Part shown: positions 1 to 12,416 of the stretch, in pieces
How positions within the stretch are numbered: position 1 is the first letter of the stretch
Layout of the letters: each line of letters opens with the position of its first letter
Source: Cerrena zonata
Taxonomy: Eukaryota > Basidiomycota > Agaricomycetes > Polyporales > Cerrenaceae
NCBI GenBank assembly: GCA_038087015.1
Contig: JASBNA010000006.1
Span: forward strand, 1,860,001-1,924,000
Direction of reading: 5' to 3'
DNA: 64,000 nucleotides
Program-made: the position numbers and the translations under genes
The notes under the pieces: generated by a model
Databases searched by the model: none
Told to the model about the DNA's origin: nothing
The model's input: the letters and a program-made list of their open reading frames with translations, nothing else

Positions 1-135
1 ACGCGACCGCACAGTCACATCTTGTCTTTCCACTGTCATATCAAAGGCGACAAGCAGCCCAAGTATTTCTTACCAACAACCTATATCTATACCTATTTTT
101 ACAGGAAAGAAGTTTCATAGTGACAAAAGAATAGC

Positions 136-3100
136 ATGGCACCTTACGACGACTGGAATCACGTCGAAGATGATGAAGACGAAGAGCTCCAAGACGATGT
201 AAGTGCATTAATCATGTCAATAGTATCACTACTTATGCCCAGTCCCAGTACTACGAAGGGAAGAAAGATGTGATTCTATTCGCCATTGATTGCTCGGAAT
301 CCATGCTTGAGCTCCATGACGACCCTAATTACGAGGACGTGAAGACTTCTCACGTCCTGACTGCGCTTGAAGCAGCAATGCAGATCTCCAAGAAGAAAGT
401 TCTCATTGGTCCGAACGACGCAGTCGGAATTTTGATGTTCAATACAGTACGCCCGCTGCCCTATTTTGTAACATATACAGGCCGTTGACCATGCCGCAGA
501 CCAGAAAGAATGAAGCCGGAGGGCAAGGCGCTGACATTAAGAAAAATAACTTCGTCTTTCAACCGATAGACACCGTAAATGCGCCGAAGATTCAGGAACT
601 AATTCAGTTAATAGACTGTACGCGCCCCCTATCTCAAAATCAGTCGGAATAGCTAAGCTAAACAGATACCAAAAGCTGCAAGAGAGGACCCAAATCTTAT
701 TCGAGAAACTTTCCCTCCATCTGACAAACGTGTACCCATGGGAGATGTATTCACCAGCTGCAACTGGATCATGCGGGATGGGTCAGTGGCAATCTCCTCC
801 ACTAGCTTTAGGTCAACTTGCATTCTATTGATGACTGGAATGTTCTCGCAGTGCACCTAAGACGGCTTCTAAGAGGGTCTTTTTGATCACGGATGAAGAT
901 GACCCGAACTCTGGACTTGGGCGAGATCGACTCCTCGTGTCTGCCAGAACAACGTTAACGGTAGGTACTTGGCCCCAAGGGTCCATTCAATCGATTACTA
1001 ACTCAAGCTCAGGATTTAACCCAAGCAGGAATTATGGTGGAACCATTTTTTATCAGCACGGAAGACAAGCCGTTTGATCAAACGAGGTTTTACTCGGTTA
1101 GTTGCCTATCACCCCGAAGCGGGACGCTTGCATGTTAACTGTATTGCTTTCAGGACGTTTTGTTGCCGACTAACGTAAACGAGAACGAGTACGATCCATA
1201 TGTGCTACCGGAGTCTATCTCAATTACCCGTATCGACGACCTCTTAGCGCAGATGCGTTTCCATGAGGTTGCTAAACGCGCACATTTCAGCATCCCATTT
1301 GAATTAGCCAATGGGTTCGTAATTGGCGTAAAAGGGTTCGTAACCGGTGAAATCATCTCTTGCAGTCTAAGAATGACATACAGCTGTCTAGGTATGGATT
1401 GGTAACGGAGCAAAAGCGAGGCGCGTATCGTTACTTTGTGGACCTCGGAGACAAGATGGACGTCGCGGAATCGAAAACCTTGTACGTCGACGAGGTAAGT
1501 GATGTCAATCTAACAGTAGATCCCGGGACCTTGCTAAATACAAATGGGGTACCTTTGTTCCGCCCGTTATCGGACGCTCTTTAGGAGATGGAGACTGAAG
1601 CCCCAAAGTCAAAAATTATGTTTGGTATGGCACTGGGCGAAACCGCCGCGGCTAAAACCGACGAAGATGATTCTCCATCCGGTATTCTGACAAGACGGGT
1701 TCCTAAACACGCCAAGGTGAAGCTACATGCACGCCATAGTCTACACCAATAACTAACTGTAACACCATAATTCCTTCTTTCTAGGTTTTCTATACACAGG
1801 AGGAAATTCGGTCATTCCGGACGCTTGGTATGCAGCCAAGTATGTTTTGTCATGAATTATCAGGCCACGGCAGAGTCCCCGCTGACCTAAGGTGATAGAG
1901 ATCAAGCTCCTTGGTTTCAAGAGCCGCCGTGAACTTAAATTTGAAGATAACATCAAGCACTCGATTTTCATATATCCGGACGAGATGGCAAGTCTCAATT
2001 GATTGGTCTTGTGAGTATCCGGTCTCATGACAGAGCGCGTTTTTTCTGCAAAAAGAGTTATTCCGGTAGCAAGCGTACCTTCAGCGCGCTGCTCAAGACC
2101 ATGATCAAGAAGAAACGGATTGGTCTGGTGCTTGCCTTGACACGACGAAATGCATCTCCCATGTTCTGTGCCCTTTCGCCTCAGGTACGGACATTTCCAG
2201 ATCCCACTTTCCACTCATCTGATCTCTCAGCGCATGCGACTCTCTGTCAACGTCTTTCCTCGTACCTGAATTATGATAGGCTGAGAATGCTGAGGAAGGT
2301 GGTTGGAATGAACCTCCCGGTTTTCATCTCATACCGCTCCCTTTCGCCGACGATATTCGGGCCGCACCCATCGAAACGGGATACCGTGGTATGTATTGGG
2401 ACTGACAGCTTTGCTCCATTTCTTTATACGGGACCATCACATGGTCTCGGGGCATGAATTACGTTGGAGTCAAGAACTGAAATAAGATTCTTTTCTACAG
2501 CGTCTGACACTTTGAAAGATGCTGCCCTGAAATGGATAGGCAAGTTGAGCGTCAAGAACGGTTCTTACCCACCAGATTCGTATCCTAATCCTGGTATGTA
2601 TCCCACTCCGACCGTTCGCTCGCAATGATACCCACAGCATTCCACAGCTCTGGCATACCATAACGCACAATTGGAAGCGAGTGCATTCCGAGAAGAGTTT
2701 GATCCCGATGAATTCGAAGACCTCACTCTCCCAAAATATGCCATGATGACAAAGGTTAGATGTTTTTAGATATACCAGTATGTTGGGCCACCGATATTAA
2801 CTTCTGTAGCGTGCGGGACCGCTCTTCAAGGAGTGGAAACAAATGTTAGCTAAAGAAGAAGGTGCCAACGTTGTCGAACTCCCATCTGATGGAAAGAAGC
2901 GTAAGGCGGTGAGTAGAGCTGTTTCTGAGGGCAATCTTAACCCCGCACACCCGCCAGCTCGGGATTTAGGTCCTGCCGTCGATTGTTTTTACGATACTCA
3001 TCATTGGACGATTATGTATAGGAAGAAACCGTCGACGAGAAGAATCTTCGACAACTGTACAAGACTGGAGAGCTGCACAAAGTACGTTCTCTGACTGGCT

Positions 3101-3473
3101 ATACAGATGGATTAATAATTCATAAATATTTCTCCTCGGCATTCCGGTTCGGCTCTTGCACTTGCTATCTTTATTCAGTTACGAGTTGACCAACTGAAGG
3201 TGAGAATAAATTTGCCCCGATGACCAGCTCTGAATGAGCATTCGACTTTGAAATTCCGACGTCGTTGTCACGAGATCACTTCTTCATGACTTCTCTGCAT
3301 GAGTAGCAAACCAGCCATTCAGAATTGCTGCCAATGTGTCGGGGCTCATTATGATGTTAGTCCGTACTGATCGTGTTACTTTCTAGGCGTTCTGTAAAAG
3401 CAACGCCATGCCAGTTTCGGGGAAGAAAGCTGATCTCATCGACCGGGTTGGAGAGTTCCTGGATACACACTAA
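136..3473 (+). CDS. ku70: Ku70 subunit of the Ku heterodimer (DNA end binding, non-homologous end joining)
   Basis: Spliced gene of about 15 exons that reads open from the ATG at 136 to the TAA at 3471-3473. Ku70 pairs with Ku80, threads onto broken DNA ends in the nucleus and recruits the end-joining ligase. Visible in order: an acidic N-terminus; the von Willebrand-like alpha/beta domain (ILFAIDCSESM near 274; VFLITDEDDP near 870); the DNA-binding beta-barrel region (GYGLVTEQKRGAYRYF near 1392, GILTRR near 1681, SGSKRTFSALLKTM near 2064); the C-terminal arm (GFHLIPLPFADDIRAAPIE near 2318, PPDSYPNPALAYHNAQL); and a C-terminal SAP motif (SNAMPVSGKKADLIDRVGEF) ending at 3470. The intron starting at about 1987 appears to use a GC donor (ATG/gcaagt) and an AG acceptor just before 2056. 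No in-frame break was found once introns are removed. Exon borders are my reading and individual ones may be off. Confidence 0.93.
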
Positions 3474-4943
3474 GCCGGTGAGGGGACCCAAATCTCCTGA
3501 CTAACGTTTAGTATGGCGTTCTCACTGATGAATTAACAGGGCACATTGTGACGTGTTGGCTGGACCCTCTGGTCTCTTGAACGACACCAGATGCCATTTC
3601 GAGCGACGGGCCATGGGAAACAGTGCTCTTCGTATTATCTTTAGAAACGAGTTTCGGAGCCGATGGGCATCCAAGGGATATATTGTAGATCTTCGTATTG
3701 GTTCGTTCTTCTGTGTTTCGCATGTATCTGTACTCCAAACTTAATCATAACACTTTACGTATGACGAGGGAAAGTTAAATCGAGACCTGGGTTCACAACA
3801 TATTCTTCAGGACATGGACTACGACCAGAGGGAGGAAATGTATCCCAGAAGAACGACACCTTGGGAAACTTTCACAATCGTCCCTGAAAACCTTACCGGG
3901 AAACGGAAACCAACGAAACGGCGAATATCATATTCCTGACCATATCCAAGGTACGTGCTAGAAGCTGACTTATTGTGGGCGGTGCAGGATTTCCGGATTT
4001 CACGCGTTCCCTCGCTCTCTGTGAGACAACCTAGAGTTTCTACGCCCTGACATTTCCTTTTGGTAAGATCTGCTCTACATCCATGGCGAAGCTCATGAAC
4101 AAGTTACCATTACTTAGGGTTAGTAATAGAGATATCTTTTACGTCTCCTCGACGCGGATTCCAGGAGAGCCATGCGGTCTGTCATCACAGGGACTGCCCT
4201 GGCCGGTTTCTGCGACATCTTAACTTCGCAACGCCATTGTGGCGCAAATTATTTCGATTCAATCTCGAAGAAGAGAACGTCTCCTCGATGATTAATATAT
4301 CCTTGTTGAGTGAGCTCGTGAACAGTCACATTACACAGGCGGCGGCCTGTTGCAACGTTCGGAACCGCGGGTCGACTTCTCGTACTTCGCGAACAGATTG
4401 AGATACAGCCTTTACCTGTGGCTTGCATTCAGTTTCTTTCTCAGAAATTCTACAATAAATAACCCTCTACTCGTCCCTCTTCAGTGAGAAAACCTCGCTA
4501 TTAGTCTGGGGATACCATCGGTTCGCCAATCTGTCGTTCTCATTCAACCCGGAGCCGCACGGCAACACTAACGGTGCCGAAACATAACATCAGGTGAGCA
4601 CTGTATCTTCATGCACTCGGGCCCTTGTGTTTCAGCGACGTCGGTGAGAAATACTCAGGACTGTCAAAACATGTGTGAGAAATGGTTGTCCAGTGAGCTG
4701 AACGACGATGCCCATAATTGTCCATTGCCCAAGTGGGACGCCCGTCCTGAGATAAGATTGCGTGTAGAACTCCCATGCTCTTATCAGATAACTCGGTATT
4801 GCGCAATCTCCCCGAGTCCTTCATCTTGCAAATCTCAGTAAGCACTCTCGACGCTGTCTTCATCGTTCTAGTCGCAGCCTTCACCGACGACCGTAGCTCG
4901 ACTATTTAACCCTTGTTACATCATAAACAGGCCCACTTAGACA
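3474..4943. other. Intergenic stretch with no gene I can support
   Basis: About 1.47 kb between ku70 and the glutaredoxin gene. Short open frames exist on both strands (for example 3553-3744 plus and 4609-4884 minus), but none joins into a plausible spliced protein and I recognise no domain. A short patch near 3800-3940 on the plus strand looks protein-like in composition and could be a decayed exon. Confidence 0.4.
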
Positions 4944-5764
4944 ATGGCGGGAATACCATCGAACTTTCACGTTGTTGACTCCACAGAACAATTTCAGGTT
5001 CTTCTCTCAGAAGATCTCAAACGAGTATCGCTTCTTAATTTTTGGGCACCATGGGCCGCACCTTGCTCGCAAATGAATGAAGTCGTCTTGGAACTCGCCA
5101 AGAAGTACCCCCAGTTACTCGTTCTGCAGGTGTGATATGTCTCGAAACTTGAACCATGATGTCATACTGATCACTCGAAGTAGATCGAGGCAGAGTCACA
5201 GTCTGATATAGCCGAGTCATTCAATGTCGAAGCTGTTCCTACCTTTGTAGTCCTCCAAGTACGTTTGATCATGCTGCTCGGTTATATGAATGTAATTTAT
5301 CTGAACGGTTCCAGGGACACAATCTCTTAGGTCAAATCTCTGGTGCCGATGCGCCAAAACTCACGAAACTCCTTTCAGACAACATCAATGGAGTTTCATC
5401 CGTAAAACCTCAATCGCACACAGATCAACAACCCGCATCCGCGAGCTTAGACGAGACCCCCGAACAGCTTAATGAACGTCTGCATAAACTCATGAACCAA
5501 GACAAAGTTGTCCTGTTCATGAAAGGCAATCCGGATCAGCCCAGATGCGGGTTCTCTCGTCGGATTGTTGCCACCCTTCAAGAGCACAAGGTCCATTTCG
5601 CTCATTTCGACATCCTTTCGGACGAGAGTGTCCGTTCCGGCCTCAAAGTCTTGAATAACTGGCCCACCTTCCCTCAGCTAATAATCAACGGAGAGTTTGT
5701 GGGTGGTTTGGATATTGTGAACGAGATGGTAGAAAATGGGGAGTTGAGTGAGCTACTGGGATAG
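4944..5764 (+). CDS. Thioredoxin-glutaredoxin fusion, monothiol glutaredoxin (Grx3/Grx4, PICOT-type)
   Basis: Three exons (4944 to about 5131, about 5184-5259, 5314-5764) encode an N-terminal thioredoxin-fold domain followed by one monothiol glutaredoxin domain. In this family the glutaredoxin cysteine and glutathione hold a [2Fe-2S] cluster, and the proteins act in cytosolic and nuclear iron sensing and Fe-S delivery. The thioredoxin domain has WAPWAAPCSQM, so the usual CxxC is AAPC, typical of Grx3/4. A linker rich in Ser, Gln and Pro follows. The glutaredoxin domain carries the signature CGFS (QPRCGFSRRIV near 5550), the glutathione-binding NWPTFPQLIINGEFVGG and the C-terminal GGLDIV motif. 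The start is the first ATG in frame with the thioredoxin domain. Length of about 230 residues suits the fungal family. Whether it corresponds to Grx3 or Grx4 cannot be said. Confidence 0.93.
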
Positions 5765-6498
5765 TTCTCATTTGGTCGTATGTTTGTGTATCTACTTTGT
5801 ATCCGTAATAATAGTTTCAAGGTTGTATCTCGTAAATACCATTGATGGAATCATGTTCATTGTCTACGCTATAAAACGGTCAAGATAGGGAAACAAACCT
5901 GGACTACGATCATATCGAGTGTCAGCCCACTCACAGAAGGAATAAGCTGGATGCGTCAGACAGTGTCCTATTCACTCACTACACGTTGTATAACCATGAT
6001 AGAGTTAGACTTGAAGCAGTAAGTTCTGTGGGTCTTTTCCACATTGCACAGATATGTAAGTAGCAGTGCTACTGTGCATCCATGCATACATACGACAGGA
6101 TAACTGACGTACCATGACAACGCTTGATGAAGATACCTATTCATACGTTCAGAGCACGGGGCACCGATATAAGGACAGAGTAGAGCGCCTTGAAGGCCAC
6201 GGGAAGATGATAATAAAAGGGTTGTAGCAATTTGAAGTTGTCAAAATACATTATCGCTAGATTGAGGCAATGCGGTGGCTGGTATACAGGGAAACAGACG
6301 GACTGATATAGGGCGAAGAACGCCCCAAATTTCCAAGAAAATACAGGCATCCTTAATGAATGCACAGAAGAGTCGACATCACGGAAAGGGTGCACAGAAC
6401 TATGAAGTAGGACAAGTCAGTGTAAAGAAGATTGGTTAGCAGATGTAACTATATATAGCTAGGATGAACCCGGAACCATAGACCACATAACGCAACGA
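5765..6498. other. Intergenic stretch, possible unresolved small minus-strand gene
   Basis: Downstream of the glutaredoxin gene. On the minus strand, 6395-6141 is open and moderately hydrophobic, but it has no recognisable domain or convincing splice partners. It could be a small membrane protein gene or chance. Confidence 0.3.
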
Positions 6499-7697
6499 TC
6501 ACTGTCCATATGGAGCTGTAGAGGACGACGGCTGGGCCCCTTGTAATGCACGAGTATGGTTCAGTCGGCCGAGGTCAAGTGCTCGTCTCCCCCCCAAACT
6601 CTTGCGCATGCGAGCTAGCGTACCACCCTGAGTTGTTCCTCGTCCTCGTCCTGTACTACGTGTGGGTGCACTTCGTACGGGAACGGGCTCCGATGGGGAT
6701 ATGGGGGGTGAAGATGACCGTGACGGAGGAGGCGAATTGGTAGCTAAGTCTAAATCACCATCAGATTCAGTCTCTGAGACGGCTTGTGTTCGTTTAGTTT
6801 TCTTCATGTTAGCCAAAGTCAACGCATAGGCTCGGACTGGGATATTTCCTTGATTAGGTAACCGCTACTCGAGATGGTAAGATGGGGTTGAACAAACATT
6901 GAGGGGACATACTCGAAATGCAAATCGGCAGACTTTGAAACCATTGATACCCATCTCGAGTTTAACCTAAAGTAAAGGATAAGCAGGGTATTTTTGCAGC
7001 ATTTCCATCGACTTACGTCGTCTATTACATATAAACCGTCGTAACGGTACCTACAAGAAGACTAGTTCAGTTGAAATATCTTATAAAACGAGACGCGTGG
7101 TTGATACCTACCCTTCTGGGGGAGCATACTTTGAGTTACATTTGGATCCTCTAATCACCCGTACTGGACTCCCGTTTGTGTAGGAGATCTACAATAGGAC
7201 GCGTCAAATTCTGTGAAATAGGCCTGGACCAATGAGCCTACCAGTAAGGCTTTATTGTGAGAATGTTCGAATGATTGGTCTTCAATTTGTCGACCATACT
7301 TTGTCTAGAAAACCGGTAAGACCAGTGAGACGTCATATTTTCCAACTTGTACGGACTTGTTTGCCGGTATTCGTGACCTTTTCCCGGCCACCAGTGCCCG
7401 TGTACATGCTAACGCGTTTGAGTAGACGGCGGAATGCTATACAGCTGTCAGGTACTTACAAAGTCTCACCCTGATCGTCGTCGTCGTTATATTGCCCCGA
7501 AAGTGCGATACTATAAGCACCGTGGACCTTAGAGCCGTAGATGCCCGCAATTATTCCAACATGAACACCGGAGTCACTGCAGGCTTTCCTGAAAGATAGA
7601 GTCAATGTGACAACATTTCTATCCCAGAAACCAATCATCGTACCGACTTGGCCAGGTCGTGAACAAGGGTACGCCAGGAATGTGGCCAAAGCGTGTA
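6499..7697 (-). CDS. SRA-YDG domain protein (modified-cytosine reader fold), first copy
   Basis: Multi-exon minus-strand gene. The 5'-most exon I can recognise begins at about 7697; a short upstream first exon with the start codon is not resolved. Spliced exons give a contiguous SRA-YDG domain: RFGHIPGVPLFTTW, KACSDSGVHVGIIAGI, GAYSIALSGQYNDDDDQGE, MYTGTGGREK, TNGSPVRVIRGSK, SKYAPPEG, then YRYDGLYVIDD. SRA domains of the UHRF1 family flip out 5-methylcytosine in hemimethylated or methylated CpG; fungal proteins of this short type lack RING and PHD parts. The exon after the SRA core (6822-6499) is a Ser/Pro/Arg-rich, probably disordered tail. A close paralog lies at 10.8-11.9 kb on the same strand, with an unrelated gene between them. 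DNA-binding specificity is inferred from the family only. Confidence 0.82.
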
Positions 7698-8266
7698 CTA
7701 AGCATCTAGTTCAGGACCCATAACTCGTATATAGGATGGGAAATAACTCTGACGGGTCGACTTCTCTCATATTAATGTTGTCTTCTGGCTGTATTATTTA
7801 GGTCAAGAAAAGAGGATGGACAGTTCAACACAAGAGGCACAAGAAACCGATCAGATTAAAAGACTCGCGGGATTTGAATATATGAACCACGCTCTCGTGG
7901 ATGGTACTCTCCCACGACATATTGAGCGTGGCTGCTTGAAATATCGACCAGTACAGTAGTAGACTCATCCTTTTTCGTCAAGAGACCATCGGCGGTGTTC
8001 TGAGTCGAGAGATAGATATCACACTGAACTTTGCCATATCGTAAGAGCTTCGATTCTGTGATGAGAAGGGCATAGATGACTGTGTTTGTACTTAGACTGT
8101 CGTTTTGGCTAGAGGCCTGTTGACCTCATATCGTGCATACTCATATAACTTCGCACGGCAGCTCACTAGAAAAAGATATTCAAGGCAATTTAGAGGTCAA
8201 TATCAACATCGGCGAAGAAGCCTAAGACCCCTCTGCAGGTCGGACCCGCACGTTCATGCAAGTCCC
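7698..8266. other. Divergent intergenic region
   Basis: Lies between the minus-strand SRA gene and the plus-strand gene that starts at 8267. It should hold the missing first exon and promoter of the SRA gene and the promoter of the plus-strand gene. Candidate SRA start codons on the minus strand lie around 7720-7770, but none gives a clear splice. No repeat seen. Confidence 0.35.
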
Positions 8267-10217
8267 ATGCTGGACAATAACGTCTCGCTAGATGCGAATC
8301 TCCCTGTCCTTCGCCACAAATGGACTGAGCTGGAACGTTGCTTCATGACGATGGAGGATATGGAACCTCTCACAACCGCTCTTAAAATCCGATATGGTGC
8401 TAGCCTCACCCCTATCATTGGCCCTCCTCCCTTTTCTTTCGACACGGCCCTGAAACATCTCAGCGAGGAGCCCCATGGCTTGCTCTCGTCGGAAGAAGCA
8501 CATGCAATCACTCACTTCGTCGCTGCAGTCATTGCATCCGGAGAACCGAGGGCCGGTCTCCCTGTAAAGACTTCCTATCCCTCCACTCACTCTCGGCTTG
8601 AAGCCAATAAGAACAAGCCCGTTACGCACATTGCTACATGCCCCACTAACCCTCACAGTATACTATATGCAGTCGAATGCCGAGATAGCAAGGAGCTTGG
8701 GATATATGTCCTTGTATATGAGCGCGTCACTCTCAGCCAGATCACTCGGCAAGGTTGCACCGATGTTGCTTCTCTCGCAGAATCCCTAGCTCGTCGTGGC
8801 TGTAAGTTTGCCCTGTTGTGTCCCAATGACGCAGCCTCACCGCAGATACCACCCACCCTTTCTGTCACAACCTCTTTTCGTGCCCGCGATCATACATTCA
8901 CACGGGATGATTATGTGTCGTATGTTCTTACTCGTGATCGTCTACTCCTCAATGCTTCTCTGGCCATCGCTGCATTCTCATACGGTGGTATACTTTATCG
9001 CCTCGCAACTGAAAGTGTTCAGCAATATGGTCTATTTGATTATGATGGCTCGGCCGAGCAGTATGTCACGCATCAATCATCCTTCGTCCAGAACGTCGGA
9101 TCGGTGGGGAGATCGGGCTAATAGCCCGGGCTATTGGCCCATTGGCCCTCTTTGCCCCCCGACGCCCCCGTTAATGGGGATGGTCAATGGGGTTTATTCC
9201 ATGTGGAGTTGCCCGTTATGGTCCACCCTATCATGCTGGGGCTCACGACCGTACTCAACTTGTTTGCAATATTAAGACTGGTGATTGTTTTCTAAGACAT
9301 GATAATGATAGCTTGTGTCTACTCGGTGTATAGAATCTAGGATGTCCTACTAGTGTAACACCAGTTTTTGGGTAATCAGTTGAATAAACATGTATGACTA
9401 TAGCGGGGTTATTGTCAGCACCTACCATATATGGTACTTATTTCGATGTTTTATTGTTCTAAGTACTTATAAATAACAGTTGTCTTATTTTTTTACTCTA
9501 GAGTATTTTATTGCTGAGCTTAGTACTGTACTCTTGATGCATACACGATGATGTTGTATAATAAATGAGACTCGGGTCACGCAGGGGGATTTTTGTCAGT
9601 CTCAACACATTAACCTTGGTATCATTTAGTCTATAGAATCCTGCTACCTTTCAAAAACTCATTATATCGTTGACACTGATTACTAGCTAGCGCCAACATA
9701 TCGTGAGTATCCCACGGTGTAGATGACCGTAATGGCCCTGGCATAAATGCATTGACCACCCCTGACTCGGGGGCACAGAGGGCCAATGGGCCAATTGGCC
9801 CGGGCTAATTAGCCCTCTCTCCCCGTCGATCAGACGTTCTCCCTTCGTCAGCATCGACAATCTCCCGGCAATGGTTCACTATTCCCTTACGCCCAGCGAG
9901 ATCGAAATTATTGTCGGGGCCTATCCGGATCTCGATCGTAAGCACAGCCAATTATTTCCAATCATCCTCACTGACCTCTTCTTTTAGAGCAGCAGAAGCA
10001 AATTAGTCTCTACACTTGGTGGCCAACGCCAACTGTCTGGGACACATCCGGTTTCCAAGTGGGTTATTGGACACGTGCTTGCGAGGCCTGGTTCCAACAA
10101 ACCCTAAGCAAAATTCGAGATCAAACTCATGTTCCTCTCACCCAGTCTCAGTGGAGAAAACAGCTACGACGCTATGCAAAACTTGTCAAGGAATTCCAGA
10201 ATCCACTGCACAACTGA
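8267..10217 (+). pseudogene. Gene of unknown function split by a hAT-like element
   Basis: The frame is open from the ATG at 8267 (MLDNNVSLDANLP; it also stays open 54 codons upstream to 8105) and is cut at 9088 by the insertion at 9089-9841. Beyond the insertion it resumes at 9842 (SIDNLPAMVHYSLTPSEIEI) up to a donor near 9939. A last exon from about 9989 (EQQKQISLYTWWPTP) runs to the TGA at 10215-10217. The two halves meet in frame if one copy of the 8-bp target duplication is kept, so the break is recent relative to decay of the gene. The product would be roughly 390 residues; I recognise no domain. Hydrophobic and aromatic residues are spread evenly and there is no signal peptide or clear membrane segment. 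As it stands the frame stops at 9121 inside the insertion, giving a truncated protein. Confidence 0.6.
9089..9841. mobile_element. Non-autonomous hAT-like element (MITE), 753 bp
   Basis: Bounded by a perfect 8-bp direct repeat, CCTTCGTC, at 9081-9088 and 9842-9849; this duplication length is characteristic of hAT transposons. The outer inverted repeats begin CAGAACGTCGGATCG on the left and, read inward from the right, GAGAACGTCTGATCG. The similarity continues imperfectly for about 100 bp on each side (9089-9190 against 9740-9841), including GGCTAAT, AGCCCGGGC and TTGGCCCATTGGCCCTCT blocks. The interior is AT-rich with no open frame for a transposase, so it must be mobilised in trans. Its insertion disrupts the coding sequence described at 8267-10217. 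Confidence 0.85.
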
Positions 10218-10827
10218 ATTCTGCTCATCTGCTGTCTATCTCTCAACCTCTGTGTTTATTGTATATTCTCATTTGACTCACAACTGAGTTTTCTCCTCCT
10301 GGTAACTTGCGACAATGGCGAAACTTATATCCTGCAACATTATTCGCTCTCGGCGAGCGGCAACCCGATCTAGACATAATATGTCCGAATTGGGAATTCA
10401 GTATGTTATACCTTCGTCCTTTGTCCCCACCCCCCCTTCCTCTCATTATCTCTGCATTAATCTTTTTCTTGGGGCCTCTAACCATTTCCTTTTTTCTCAC
10501 TCGTTATTTACTATGCCTTCAATGTCCATTTTCCGACTCATTCTTTCCCCTTTCTTGACATCCTGTCTGTACTTCTTGCTTCAACCGTCCTCTCCATAGT
10601 ACAATATAAAAGACATGTATTTTACTCGTACACAACCCACACTCTGACCATTTCCTTGTTCTACAGAAATAAGCAACACAATGAAAGAAATCCGTTCAGT
10701 TAATGTACAGAGATAGAAAAGGAGGCAATACAATGTTCTGAATTCCAGTCAGATCAGAGAAAGCCGGGACGACAAGCGGCGGGTCGAACCTATTGTCGTA
10801 CGTGGGCATGAATATAGTCGTTTGAGC
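10218..10827. other. Intergenic stretch, pyrimidine-rich
   Basis: Holds the 3' end of the disrupted gene and a T/C-rich plus-strand tract at about 10390-10600. Short open frames here are low-complexity and lack recognisable domains. Nothing else seen. Confidence 0.4.
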
Positions 10828-11947
10828 TCAGTTATCCATTTCATCGTCATTTGCTTGTGCAGACGGGATAGCTGGGCTTCCTATGTCAGCTAAACTCCCT
10901 CCGATGGTGGAAGTGGAGGCGCTCTCTGTAGAAGGCGGTAATGGTTCAGAAGGTATTTGCGACGGGGAAGATATGTCCGAAGTTGGACCTGCATCTTTAC
11001 TATCGGACTCATTGGATGGAGTCTTTACATGCATAGGCCATCCATCAAAAATCGCAGATATCAGAGGTCATTGAACAGGAATAAGGCCTTGATCGGGTAA
11101 CCGCTTGATACGTTATGAGAACACATCCAAGGATAGGGCGAACACACATACCCTCAGTGCAAATTTGCAAACTTGGAAGCCAGCCTTACCAACTTCCATA
11201 TTGAACTGGTACGATGCTCTGAGTTGCTGTATTTATGAAAACCTCAAAAGACTCACGTCGTCAATGACGTACAAGCCATCGTAGCGGTACCTATAAGATT
11301 GTGTCTCAGCGAATACGACTCACATAGTGTATATGAATCTGATACTTACCCTGTCCATGGGGCGTAATTTGATTTAGACTTGGCTCCTCTGATCACTCGT
11401 ATTGGAGTGTTGTTGCGAAAAGATACCTTTATCTCGTCTTTAATCCTCGGTCACAAAGGTGAAGGAAGAGGTATCATCAGCTTACAAACAGGGCCTGGTT
11501 ATGCGGGTGCTCAAGTGTTTGATCCTCGATCTGTTTGCCGAACATTGTCTGGACAAAGATTAGACCAATTAATACGAAGAGATATTTACTACTCACCCTT
11601 TTCCCCGCCTCATTGAATTTCGCCCGACCACCAGTGCCAGTATACATCCTAACACGATTAATATGAAGAGGAAATATGACGAGAATTGGGAAGTAAGGAC
11701 TTACAAAGTATATCCGTGATCATAGTCATCTGTATAGTGACCCGATACGACGATGCTATAAGCACCATCAACCTTGGAGCCTGAAATGCCGGCGAAGATT
11801 TTGGTATGAATACCACAGTCACTACATTGTTTTCTAGGAGAGTTCAATCGCATAATTCAAATGTTAGTATCCTCCACTGATCAAACTCACCGCTTCTCCT
11901 AGATGGCAGTGAAGAGAGCAATGCCAGGGATTTTGCCAAATCGGGCA
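10828..11947 (-). pseudogene. SRA-YDG domain protein, second copy, with in-frame stops
   Basis: Paralog of the gene at 6499-7697, same strand and same intron layout. Recognisable exons in order: RFGKIPGIALFTAI, CSDCGIHTKIFAGISGSK, GAYSIVVSGHYTDDYDHG, MYTGTGGRAKFNEAGK, NNTPIRVIRGAKSKSNYAP, YRYDGLYVIDD, GKAGFQVCKFAL. Two in-frame stops separate it from an intact reading: TAG at 11901-11899 (minus strand), exactly where the intact copy and the wider family have a tryptophan (TGG to TAG), and TGA at 11070-11068, after which the same frame continues into a Ser-rich tail like that of copy one (ending near 10828). If the second stop is the natural end, only the first matters. The core motifs survive, so decay is recent, or the first stop is spliced around or is a sequence error. 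The first exon is not resolved. Confidence 0.7.
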
Positions 11948-12416
11948 CTAATCAACTAGTTCAAAGAGTCTCGAGTTTGCAAGAGAGAAATACGTGGCAC
12001 TGATGTTTTGGCCCCTCCCATAATTGTGGGCTCTATTATTTCCGAGATTACTTGCTGAAAAACGCAGCTTGTCTGGAGTAATGGTCAGCTCGAACGGTAA
12101 GAGGCCTGAGGGTGGGAAACCGGGCCGGGGCCGGCGGCGCCATAGTCTTCGTCCGCCAGTGCCGCAGCCAGTCTGTGCCAGGCTAAAGAAAGTAAGAACA
12201 TGTAGATTCTTCAATTTATTACAGGTGGTTGTTAACTACTACACCTTCCGAATGCGGTTAAGGTTAAAGATTAGACTCCCGTCATAGGTCAGTACCGGTC
12301 AGTGCTAACGAAGTCTGAGTCGTACTCCGATCTTCATGAAGGTTTGTATAATTGTTACACCAGGTTTAACTAGAGCGAAGGCTGGGATCGGGCTGGATTG
12401 AGTACCATCATGAATA

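Noticed and set aside
8796..9275. Plus-strand frame overlapping the disrupted gene and running into the MITE
   Set aside because: Different frame from the gene whose halves join across the insertion; composition is of a shadow frame.
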